Assembly: GCA_003516285.1 (NCBI GenBank)
Contig: DPCK01000002.1
Span: forward strand, 1 to 21,338
Direction of reading: 5' to 3'
DNA: 21,338 nt
Source: Lutibacter sp.
GTDB lineage: Bacteria > Bacteroidota > Bacteroidia > Flavobacteriales > Flavobacteriaceae
In this document: positions 9,309-16,615 of the stretch, one piece after another
Layout: each line of letters opens with the position of its first letter
Numbering within the stretch: the stretch's first letter is position 1
The notes under the pieces: generated by a model
Database searches by the model: none
Seen by the model: only the letters and a program-made list of their open reading frames with translations
What the model was told of the DNA's origin: nothing
Translations under genes and position numbers: made by a program

Positions 9309-9758
9309 ATGATTGTAGATAGCTTAAAAAATTCCAAGAAATACAACAATTTGCACCCATTGTTTGCGAAAGCATTTGATTTTATAAGTCACAAAGATTT
9401 ATTAAATATTGAAAATGGAACGTTTCAAATTGCAGAAGGATTAAAACTTATCGTGAGTAATGGTCAGGGAAAAACCAAAGAAGCTAGCCTGGAAAAGTTT
9501 GAGTGTCATGATAAAAATATAGACATTCAGCTATGTGTAAGTGGTTTAGAAACCATTGCTTGGAAGCCAAGAGAAAAATGTGAAATCCCAAATGGAGATT
9601 ATAATTCAGAGAAGGATGTGCGTTTTTATAGCGATGTACCTGATATGTATTTTCAATTGACAAATAATCAGTTTGCGATTTTTTATCCAGAAGATGTTCA
9701 TGCACCGATGATTGGAAATGGAGAAATAAAAAAATTAGTATTTAAAGTCAAAATATAA
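9309..9758 (+). CDS. YhcH/YjgK/YiaL (DUF386) family cupin-like protein
   Basis: The 149-aa protein matches the DUF386 family: ECHDKNIDIQLCVSG (65-79) corresponds to the family's conserved H...IDIQ block, and FYPEDVHAPM (125-134) to its F-P-x-D-x-HxP block. H67, D72 and H131 are the likely metal ligands of the cupin-like barrel. Members occur in sialate, ulosonate and uronate clusters (YhcH, YiaL), and their activity is poorly defined. It lies 6 nt after kdgK and 27 nt before eda, inside the core KDG pathway. No KdgF-type cupin is recognisable in the window, so this protein could handle the ring-opening or isomerisation of unsaturated uronate. That is an inference from context only. Confidence 0.85.
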   Translation: MIVDSLKNSKKYNNLHPLFAKAFDFISHKDLLNIENGTFQIAEGLKLIVSNGQGKTKEASLEKFECHDKNIDIQLCVSGLETIAWKPREKCEIPNGDYNSEKDVRFYSDVPDMYFQLTNNQFAIFYPEDVHAPMIGNGEIKKLVFKVKI

Positions 9759-9785
9759 AACAACAACAACAATTAATTAACTAAC

Positions 9786-10454
9786 ATGGCACAATATTCA
9801 AGAATAGAAGTAGCAATGGTGATGAAACAAACAGGATTGGTTCCTTTGTTTTATCATTCAGACATTGAAGTCAGCAAAAAAGTTTTAAAAGCTTGTTATG
9901 ATGGCGGCGCCCGTTTGATGGAGTTTACTGCCCGCGGTGATTTTGCCCATGAGGTTTTTGGAGTATTGACAAAATATGCCATAAAAGAATTGCCAGGAAT
10001 GATTATGGGTGTTGGCTCTGTCACAGATGCCGCTGCCGCATCGCGGTTTATGGCCTTAGGCGCAAACTTTATAGTAACGCCGGTTTTAAGGGAAGACATT
10101 GCCATAGTTTGCAACAGACGTAAAGTATTGTGGTCTCCTGGATGTGGAACATTAACAGAAATTGCAAGGGCAGAGGAGTTAGGCTGTGAAATTGTGAAAT
10201 TGTTTCCCGGAGATATCTACGGGCCAAATTTTGTGAAAGGTATTAAAGGACCTCAACCTTGGACCAACATTATGCCAACAGGAGGCGTTTCTCCAACCAA
10301 AGAAAATTTGGAAGGTTGGTTTAAAGCTGGTGTTACTTGTGTTGGTATGGGCTCACAATTGATCAGCAAAAATGCCAATGGCACATTTGATATGGAAAAA
10401 ATTGAGAAACTTGTGAAAGAATCCCTTGATATTATTAATGAAATTAAAAAGTAA
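9786..10454 (+). CDS. eda: KDPG (KHG/KDPG) aldolase
   Basis: This 222-aa class I aldolase has the family's active-site residues: E46 in LMEFTARGD, the glycine-rich GVGSVTD (75-81), the Schiff-base K138 in IVKLFPGD, and the phosphate-binding MPTGGVSP (163-170). Length is normal for the family (about 205-225). It cleaves 2-keto-3-deoxy-6-phosphogluconate to pyruvate and glyceraldehyde-3-phosphate, the last committed step of alginate monomer catabolism. It follows the DUF386 gene by 27 nt and is only 3 nt upstream of the esterase gene, so it belongs to the same transcript. It is cytoplasmic, with no signal peptide. Confidence 0.95.
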   Translation: MAQYSRIEVAMVMKQTGLVPLFYHSDIEVSKKVLKACYDGGARLMEFTARGDFAHEVFGVLTKYAIKELPGMIMGVGSVTDAAAASRFMALGANFIVTPVLREDIAIVCNRRKVLWSPGCGTLTEIARAEELGCEIVKLFPGDIYGPNFVKGIKGPQPWTNIMPTGGVSPTKENLEGWFKAGVTCVGMGSQLISKNANGTFDMEKIEKLVKESLDIINEIKK

Positions 10455-10457
10455 AAG

Positions 10458-12356
10458 ATGAGAAAAAGAAATTTTTTATTCATTTGTTTTTTAAGTTTTG
10501 TAATAAATCTGCACGCAGAAATTAAAGTGCCCAGATTTTTTTCAAATAATATGGTACTGCAGCAGAATGAAGAAATCAATATTTATGGAATTGCAAATCC
10601 GGCTGAAAAGATAACTGCTTCATTTAAAAATGAACTAAAAAACACTATCGCTGATAAAAACGGGAACTGGTCTGTGAAATTCAATGCTTCAAAAGCCGGA
10701 GGCCCATTTATTATGGAATTAAAGGGGGAAAATCTCCTTAAATTTTCTGAAGTGTATGTTGGTGAAGTTTGGTTTTGTTCCGGTCAATCTAATATGGGCT
10801 GGAAACTGGAAAATGCCACAAATGGCATTGAAGAGTTACAAAATGCTGATTATACTCAAATAAAACTTTTCCAAGTTTCGAGAGAGATGAGCAACAAACC
10901 TGAGGAGGATTTAGCAAATGGCAGTTGGGAAACTTGTTCTCCAATTACTGCAAATGGGTTTTCTGCAATTGCTTATTTTTTTGGAATAGAATTGTATAAA
11001 AAGTATCAGGTTCCAATAGGGCTTATTCATTCTTCCTGGGGAGGCACTAATATTGAAGCATGGATGAGTGAAGATTTGTTTAAAAATCACCCAAATAACA
11101 AGAATGTTATTGAGAAGATGAAAACGATGGATCTCAATAATCTTTTAAAGGAATACAGTATTTCAAATAAGCGTTATGGTAGTTATTTGGATAGTGAAGA
11201 TTTAGGTTCAAAAGAAAATTGGGAAAATTCAACTCCAGATTATGAGAACTGGGATACATTTGAATTGCCCAATTTATGGAGTAATACTAATTTAGAATCA
11301 ACGCATGGGGTGGTTTGGGTAACCAGACTTTTTGAATTAAGCGCCTCAGAAATTGGTTCAGACATTGAATTGAGTTTGAGCAGAATTGATGATGAAGACA
11401 TCACTTATGTCAATGGAAAAGTAATTGGGGCATCAACACAAAAAGATTTGGATCGGTTGTACATCATACCAAAAAATATCTTAAAAACAGGCATCAACAG
11501 AATTACCATTCGAACAAAAAATTTAGGTGATTTGGGAGGTTTTAGAGGTGCCGCAAAGGACATGTATTTGAAGATTGCTGAAAAGACAATTACTTTAGAA
11601 GGCAATTGGAATTATAAAGTGGGCACTCCAAAATCTAATGCGCCACCAGTTAGAGAGCATCCTAAAAATTACCCATCATCTTTATATAATAGTATGGTTA
11701 ATCCATTTTTTGGGTACAATATTAAGGGTGTAATTTGGTATCAAGGAGAGTCTAACACAAAAAATCCAGAGGAATATGCTGAATTTTTTCCTCAGATGAT
11801 TCAAGATTGGCGCAATAAATGGAAAAAAGATGTTCCGTTTTTATTTGTGCAATTGGCCAATCTTTCAGGAAATAAAGAACTTTGGCCGGCTGTTAGAGAA
11901 GCACAAACTTCAGCATTAAAACTGAATACGGTTGCCATGGTTACAGCCATTGATGTTGGTGATGACAATAATATTCACCCCAAAAATAAACAAATTATAG
12001 GAAAAAGATTGGGAATGGCTGCTCAAAACGTAGCTTATGGTGATCGTAAGAGCCCTGTTAGCGGACCTAAAGTAAAAAAGGTAAAAGTAAAAAATAATAA
12101 AATAGTTATCACTTTTGATTCTCCTGTTGTTATTAAAGGGGATAAAAATGCAATCAATGGTTTTTTTATAGAAAACACAGAACATCATTTTATAATTGCT
12201 AATGCCAAATTGGTGAAACCAAATAAGGTTGAAGTTTATAGCGATTCAATAAAAAATCCTAAATATCTTCGTTATTTATGGGAAGACGCTCCAGGAGAAG
12301 TTATGATTTACAATGCTAATAACCTACCTGCACCACCTTTTAAATTTGGAAATTAA
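10458..12356 (+). CDS. Sialate O-acetylesterase-like (SASA/SGNH) exported esterase
   Basis: The 632-aa protein has a cleavable signal peptide (about residues 1-20, ending HA) and the SASA family layout. The nucleophile block is CSGQSNMGW with S111, HSSWGGTNIEAWM follows at about 191-203, IWYQGESN at about 425, and the catalytic Asp/His block runs from D499 to H507 (DVGDDNNIHP). A beta-sandwich/jelly-roll insertion sits between about 240 and 390. SASA enzymes remove O-acetyl groups from sugars; the sialic-acid name is historical and PUL members act on many glycans. The start is 3 nt after eda and the next gene, a PL7 lyase, follows after 14 nt. Deacetylation of an alginate-linked substrate is inferred. 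Algal alginate itself is not acetylated, so the true substrate is open. Confidence 0.88.
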   Translation: MRKRNFLFICFLSFVINLHAEIKVPRFFSNNMVLQQNEEINIYGIANPAEKITASFKNELKNTIADKNGNWSVKFNASKAGGPFIMELKGENLLKFSEVYVGEVWFCSGQSNMGWKLENATNGIEELQNADYTQIKLFQVSREMSNKPEEDLANGSWETCSPITANGFSAIAYFFGIELYKKYQVPIGLIHSSWGGTNIEAWMSEDLFKNHPNNKNVIEKMKTMDLNNLLKEYSISNKRYGSYLDSEDLGSKENWENSTPDYENWDTFELPNLWSNTNLESTHGVVWVTRLFELSASEIGSDIELSLSRIDDEDITYVNGKVIGASTQKDLDRLYIIPKNILKTGINRITIRTKNLGDLGGFRGAAKDMYLKIAEKTITLEGNWNYKVGTPKSNAPPVREHPKNYPSSLYNSMVNPFFGYNIKGVIWYQGESNTKNPEEYAEFFPQMIQDWRNKWKKDVPFLFVQLANLSGNKELWPAVREAQTSALKLNTVAMVTAIDVGDDNNIHPKNKQIIGKRLGMAAQNVAYGDRKSPVSGPKVKKVKVKNNKIVITFDSPVVIKGDKNAINGFFIENTEHHFIIANAKLVKPNKVEVYSDSIKNPKYLRYLWEDAPGEVMIYNANNLPAPPFKFGN

Positions 12357-12370
12357 TCTTATTGATTTAA

Positions 12371-13297
12371 ATGAAAAAAAACTGTAAAAAACTGTTATTC
12401 TATAAAAGAACTCTGCTTTTAGTGCTGGGGATACTATTATTGGGTCAGTCTTGTGGCAAAAATGAGGCGGACATAGCTGATGTTGAAATTATTGTTGATG
12501 AATTACCAGATCCTATCAGGGAATATGCTGATATTGATTTTAGTCATTGGAAAATAACATTGCCGGTTGATTTAAACAATGACAATAAGCCTGATGAGTT
12601 TCAGCCTTCATCACTAATAAATTATAGCTATCAGAAAGAAGCAAATTTAAAGCAGTTTATGTTTGACGACACCACCGACACGTCCATTGTTTTTTATAAC
12701 TATCCGGCCGGCGCGACAACAGCAAACAGCAGTTATCCAAGAACCGAATTAAGGGAGCAACAAACTCCGGGGGACAATTATAACAACTGGTCACTCTCAG
12801 AAGGCGGGATTATGGAAGGAACTCTTAAAGTGCAGTCCATTTCTAAAGATAATGTTTCGAGCAGAGAATATCACAGGGTAATTGTTATGCAAATACATGG
12901 CATTATATCTCAAGCTGATATGAGCACTTATGGTTTTGAAGCCAACCTTGCGCCACCTTTACTTAAAATGATATGGGATGAGGGCAATATCTTGGCCTAT
13001 AAAAAAACATTGGTAAGTGATGCAACAACAGGTAAAGATCTATACGACGACAGTACTGCATGGACAGATATTAAACATGATTTTGGATCTGTGGCTTTTA
13101 ATAAATTCACTATAAAAATAGTTAGTTTACTAGGGAAATTAAGTGTCACTGTCAATAATAAAACGCATGTTTTTGAAGACATAAGTTTACAGAAGTGGCC
13201 ATTTGAAAACTATTTTAAAGCAGGAAACTACCTTATGGCTACCGAAACAAATGCCTTTGCCAAAATAAAGTATTACAAATTAGAAATCTCACATTAA
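12371..13297 (+). CDS. PL7 alginate lyase lipoprotein (second copy)
   Basis: The 308-aa lipoprotein (lipobox GQSC, Cys28) has an Asp/Glu-rich linker to about residue 52 and a single PL7 jelly-roll. Signature blocks are R124-T-E126-L-R128, Q174-I-H176 and Y281-F-K283-A-G-N-Y287. Unlike the first PL7 at 3939 it keeps the standard Thr in the RTELR block. Both share the QIH and YFKAGNY variants and a DxSHWKxTLPV start, so they are paralogues. They have diverged clearly, for example in the loop around residues 210-235, which may separate block preference or endo/exo action. It lies between two esterase genes (14 nt and 10 nt gaps), suggesting these three exported enzymes act together. Confidence 0.93.
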   Translation: MKKNCKKLLFYKRTLLLVLGILLLGQSCGKNEADIADVEIIVDELPDPIREYADIDFSHWKITLPVDLNNDNKPDEFQPSSLINYSYQKEANLKQFMFDDTTDTSIVFYNYPAGATTANSSYPRTELREQQTPGDNYNNWSLSEGGIMEGTLKVQSISKDNVSSREYHRVIVMQIHGIISQADMSTYGFEANLAPPLLKMIWDEGNILAYKKTLVSDATTGKDLYDDSTAWTDIKHDFGSVAFNKFTIKIVSLLGKLSVTVNNKTHVFEDISLQKWPFENYFKAGNYLMATETNAFAKIKYYKLEISH

Positions 13298-13307
13298 TAA
13301 TTATACC

Positions 13308-14183
13308 ATGAAAAATATATTTAAACTTATTGTTTTGCTATTAACCATTGTTTCTTATAAGGCTCAAAGCCAAGAAACAAACTATAAATTGGTTCAGTTC
13401 CCGGAAGGCTATACTTCACAAATTGACGTGGTTTACACCACAGTCGGCACATGGAACGGCCGTATGGATTTATACATCAACCCAAAATCAGAAGCTCCAA
13501 CACCAGTAGTTATTAACATTCATGGTGGCGGATGGAATCATGGGGTAAAAGAATCACAAACTGGTTATGGATCATTTTTCAAAAATGGTTATGCTGTTGC
13601 CAATGTTGAGTACCGTCTTGTAGATGTTGCCAAGGCACCAGGAGCCATTGAGGATGTTCGTTGCGCATTAATTTACTTGTACACGCATGCAAAAGAGTTA
13701 AATATTGATACCAATAAAATTGTGGTAATGGGTGGCTCTGCAGGAGGGCATTTGGCTTTAATGGCCGGCTTGCTTGCCAATGATAAACGATTTGACACAA
13801 ACTGTAACTATGATGGAGAAATTAAGGTTGCTGCTATTATTAACAAATATGGGGTAACAGATTTAGTTCCTTCGAGTGCCTTTAAATCCGCTAGGAATTG
13901 GTTGGGTGAACGATATAATGATCAGGCGTTTGTTAAGTCAGTTTCACCTTTATATTATGTTTCTAAAAACAGTCCGCCGGTATATATTGTACATGGAAAT
14001 TCAGACCCAATTGTTCCTTATGCACAATCATTGGCACTTTATGAAAAATTGAAAGCTTCTCAAGTAAAAACTAAAATGTTGACTATTGAAGGGGGCGCTC
14101 ATGGCAAGTTTTCAAAAGAAGAAAACAGTGTGTTAAGCAAGGATATGTGGGATTTTTTAGACGAATTGGGATTGAAAAAATAA
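13308..14183 (+). CDS. Exported alpha/beta-hydrolase (BD-FAE/esterase-lipase type)
   Basis: The 291-aa protein has a signal peptide (about residues 1-21, AQSQ) and an alpha/beta-hydrolase fold. The oxyanion motif HGGGW is at 72-76, the nucleophile S144 sits in GGSAGGH, D233 in HGNSDPIVP and H265 in GGAHGKF, giving a complete catalytic triad. The HGGGW plus GxSAGG pattern is that of hormone-sensitive-lipase/BD-FAE carboxylesterases, many of which are PUL-borne acetyl- or feruloyl-esterases. The gene follows the second PL7 by 10 nt. Together with the SASA protein it gives the locus two unrelated esterases; the substrate is unknown. A peptidase (DPP-like) activity is less likely because no propeller domain is present. 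Confidence 0.85.
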   Translation: MKNIFKLIVLLLTIVSYKAQSQETNYKLVQFPEGYTSQIDVVYTTVGTWNGRMDLYINPKSEAPTPVVINIHGGGWNHGVKESQTGYGSFFKNGYAVANVEYRLVDVAKAPGAIEDVRCALIYLYTHAKELNIDTNKIVVMGGSAGGHLALMAGLLANDKRFDTNCNYDGEIKVAAIINKYGVTDLVPSSAFKSARNWLGERYNDQAFVKSVSPLYYVSKNSPPVYIVHGNSDPIVPYAQSLALYEKLKASQVKTKMLTIEGGAHGKFSKEENSVLSKDMWDFLDELGLKK

Positions 14184-14247
14184 GGAAAGATAAGTTTTTC
14201 TAAGAATAAAGATAAAAAAACTAATGTCCGAAGAAAACACGATAAAC

Positions 14248-16557
14248 ATGAAAAAAACAGTAAACTTAATAAGTGTATTAAGTATCGTTATTTTATTAAT
14301 TTCTTGTCAAGAGATACGTTCAAATACCATTAAAGTAACAAATATTGAAGCTCTAAACCTGGCCATTAAAAATGCCAAAGCCGGTGATGAGATTGTATTG
14401 GCAAATGGGGTTTGGAAAGACGTGCAAATTAAATTTTATGGAAAAGGAACTAAAGATAAACCCATTGTTTTGCGTGCTGAAACTGCGGGCAAAGTTTTTA
14501 TAGAAGGCGTATCAGACCTTAAAATTGGGGGAGCATATCTGGAAGTTAGAGGTCTATATTTTAAAAATGGCTACACACCATCAGATACTGTAATAGATTT
14601 TAGAATAGATTCAAATAACATTGCAAACAATTGTAAAGTCATCAACTGCGTTATTGAAGAATTTACCCAGCCAGATCGTGCCAAACAAGATCACTGGATT
14701 GAGTTTTGGGGAAGGAATAATCAATTAGATCATTGTTATATTGCAGGTAAATCGAATAATGGCCCAACAGTAAGAGTGTTTTTGAAAGGGAATGAACATA
14801 TAAATAATTATCATCAAATTACCAACAATCACTTTGGACCAAGACCACGAAAAGGAGGGCCACATGGGGAGACGATGCAACTAGGTGACAGTTATACTTC
14901 AATGTCACCCTCTTATACTAATGTATCCAATAATTTCTTTGAGCGTTGTAACGGTGAGGTTGAAATTATTTCAAGCAAATCCAATTTTAATGAGTTCAGA
15001 AATAATATTTTCTTTGAAAGTGAAGGTTCCTTAGTTTTAAGACACGGAAATTATGCCACGATAGACGGAAATATTTTTATCGGCAATGACAATTCAGAAT
15101 TTATAGGAGGCGTTCGTGTGGTTAATACAGGTCACTGGATTACCAATAATTATTTTTATAAAATAAAAGGCGATGAGTTCAGAAGCGCTTTGGCCGTAAT
15201 GAACGGAATTCCAAAATCACCATTAAACAGATACAACCAAGTAACCGATGTTGTGGCAGCCTACAATTCATTTATTGACTGTAAAACGCCTTTTCAGTTT
15301 AGTGTTGGCGCCAATATTGACAAAAGTGAAGTTTTACCGGCTTCAGAAATTCGTTCTGCGCGACCAATCAGAACCATTGTAGCCAATAATTTAATTTTTA
15401 ATCACGCTACTGATGAAAATTTAGTTAAAAGTTATGATCAGGTTGATGGAATCACTTTTAAAAATAACGTATCAAACAGTTTAACTAAAAGTGAATTTAA
15501 AGGTATTGCATCAAAAGAATTTGAGGTAAAAAAATTGGCTGACTGGTTCTATGTTCCGACTAAAAATGATACTGCTGTTTATATTGGTTTTGATTTTGAG
15601 AATATTAAAAATGATCTTTTTGGAAATGAAAGAGCAAAAGGCAATAATATTGGCGCAATTACTTTACCGGTTGACATCAATAAAATTGCCATTGATAAAA
15701 AAATGTATGGCGCCAGCTGGTTTTCAAATGAAAAAACAGCCTACACCCCAATTGAAATTGAAGCTTCAACAAATAAGGAAATTGTTGATGGTCTAAAAAA
15801 GGCCAATGATGGCGATGTTATCGTATTGACTTCATTAAAATACATGATTGCAGAATCACTGGAAATTGATAAGCAGATCACCATAAAATCAAAGGACTTA
15901 AACCATAAAGCGGAAATAATTTATTCAGGTGCCGCAGACACTCCTGCTTTTCGGCTGCATCCCAAAGGGAACCTAATCTTGGATGGCATCGTTCTCAGCG
16001 GAAATAAAGTACAATATGCTTTTGCAACTTTGGAAAAGGAGATGTCTAAGGCCTACAATCTTTCAGTGAAAAATTCTCAAATAAGCGATTTTAAAGGTGT
16101 ACTAAAAGTATCAAAAGGATCATTTGCAGATACCGTTTCCATTGTAAATACAGTGATAAAAAATTGCACATACGGTATTCAACTGGCCGAAGAGATCGAT
16201 GATAAAGGAGATTATAATGCAGAATTTGTTTATATCATCAATTCTGAATTTGAAAACGTTCAATCGGAAGTTTTGAATTATTATCGTGGCGGCTATGACG
16301 AGTCCACCATTGGAGGGAATTTAGTGATTGAAAACAACAAATTTACTAACTGCGGAAAGTTGGATAAAAGTGGTGTTTTATTACAAACAATCGGCATTGT
16401 AAATGTTGAATTAAAGGAAAACACCTTCACCAACAATGCGGTAAAACTAATTGCCGTTTTGTGGGGAGAGAAAAAACAAAAACCGATTAATAATAAAATT
16501 ATAAATTCCGGTAAAATTGAAATTCAACAGAATTTGACACAAAAAATGATGTATTAA
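14248..16557 (+). CDS. PL6 (chondroitinase B-like) alginate lyase lipoprotein, two-domain
   Basis: An upstream in-frame ATG at 14224 would give 777 aa. I prefer 14248 (769 aa) because it places a basic MKKT start directly before the hydrophobic core and lipobox (ISC, Cys20), whereas the longer form adds an acidic N-terminus unusual for a signal peptide. Residues of about 25-450 are the parallel beta-helix of PL6. The catalytic Lys/Arg pair is K244 (IISSKS) and R265 (VLRHGN), 21 residues apart as in chondroitinase B and AlyGC, and E237/E239 of GEVEII match the calcium-binding glutamates. Residues of about 490-769 form a second beta-helix domain, as in AlyGC-type enzymes. PL6 lyases cut alginate, often at MG or G-rich sites. 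The residues after Cys lack an acidic cluster, so periplasmic rather than surface location is plausible. Confidence 0.92.
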   Translation: MKKTVNLISVLSIVILLISCQEIRSNTIKVTNIEALNLAIKNAKAGDEIVLANGVWKDVQIKFYGKGTKDKPIVLRAETAGKVFIEGVSDLKIGGAYLEVRGLYFKNGYTPSDTVIDFRIDSNNIANNCKVINCVIEEFTQPDRAKQDHWIEFWGRNNQLDHCYIAGKSNNGPTVRVFLKGNEHINNYHQITNNHFGPRPRKGGPHGETMQLGDSYTSMSPSYTNVSNNFFERCNGEVEIISSKSNFNEFRNNIFFESEGSLVLRHGNYATIDGNIFIGNDNSEFIGGVRVVNTGHWITNNYFYKIKGDEFRSALAVMNGIPKSPLNRYNQVTDVVAAYNSFIDCKTPFQFSVGANIDKSEVLPASEIRSARPIRTIVANNLIFNHATDENLVKSYDQVDGITFKNNVSNSLTKSEFKGIASKEFEVKKLADWFYVPTKNDTAVYIGFDFENIKNDLFGNERAKGNNIGAITLPVDINKIAIDKKMYGASWFSNEKTAYTPIEIEASTNKEIVDGLKKANDGDVIVLTSLKYMIAESLEIDKQITIKSKDLNHKAEIIYSGAADTPAFRLHPKGNLILDGIVLSGNKVQYAFATLEKEMSKAYNLSVKNSQISDFKGVLKVSKGSFADTVSIVNTVIKNCTYGIQLAEEIDDKGDYNAEFVYIINSEFENVQSEVLNYYRGGYDESTIGGNLVIENNKFTNCGKLDKSGVLLQTIGIVNVELKENTFTNNAVKLIAVLWGEKKQKPINNKIINSGKIEIQQNLTQKMMY

Positions 16558-16615
16558 TAATTGGCAGGCAAAAGCGGATGCAATTATTTAAACTTAACAG
16601 ATAATACCAAGGCTC

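Noticed and set aside
11916..12188. 90-codon minus-strand frame inside the SASA esterase gene
   Set aside because: The + strand carries the conserved Asp/His block of the esterase in this stretch. The antisense translation is Phe/Ile/Tyr-rich with no recognisable domain.
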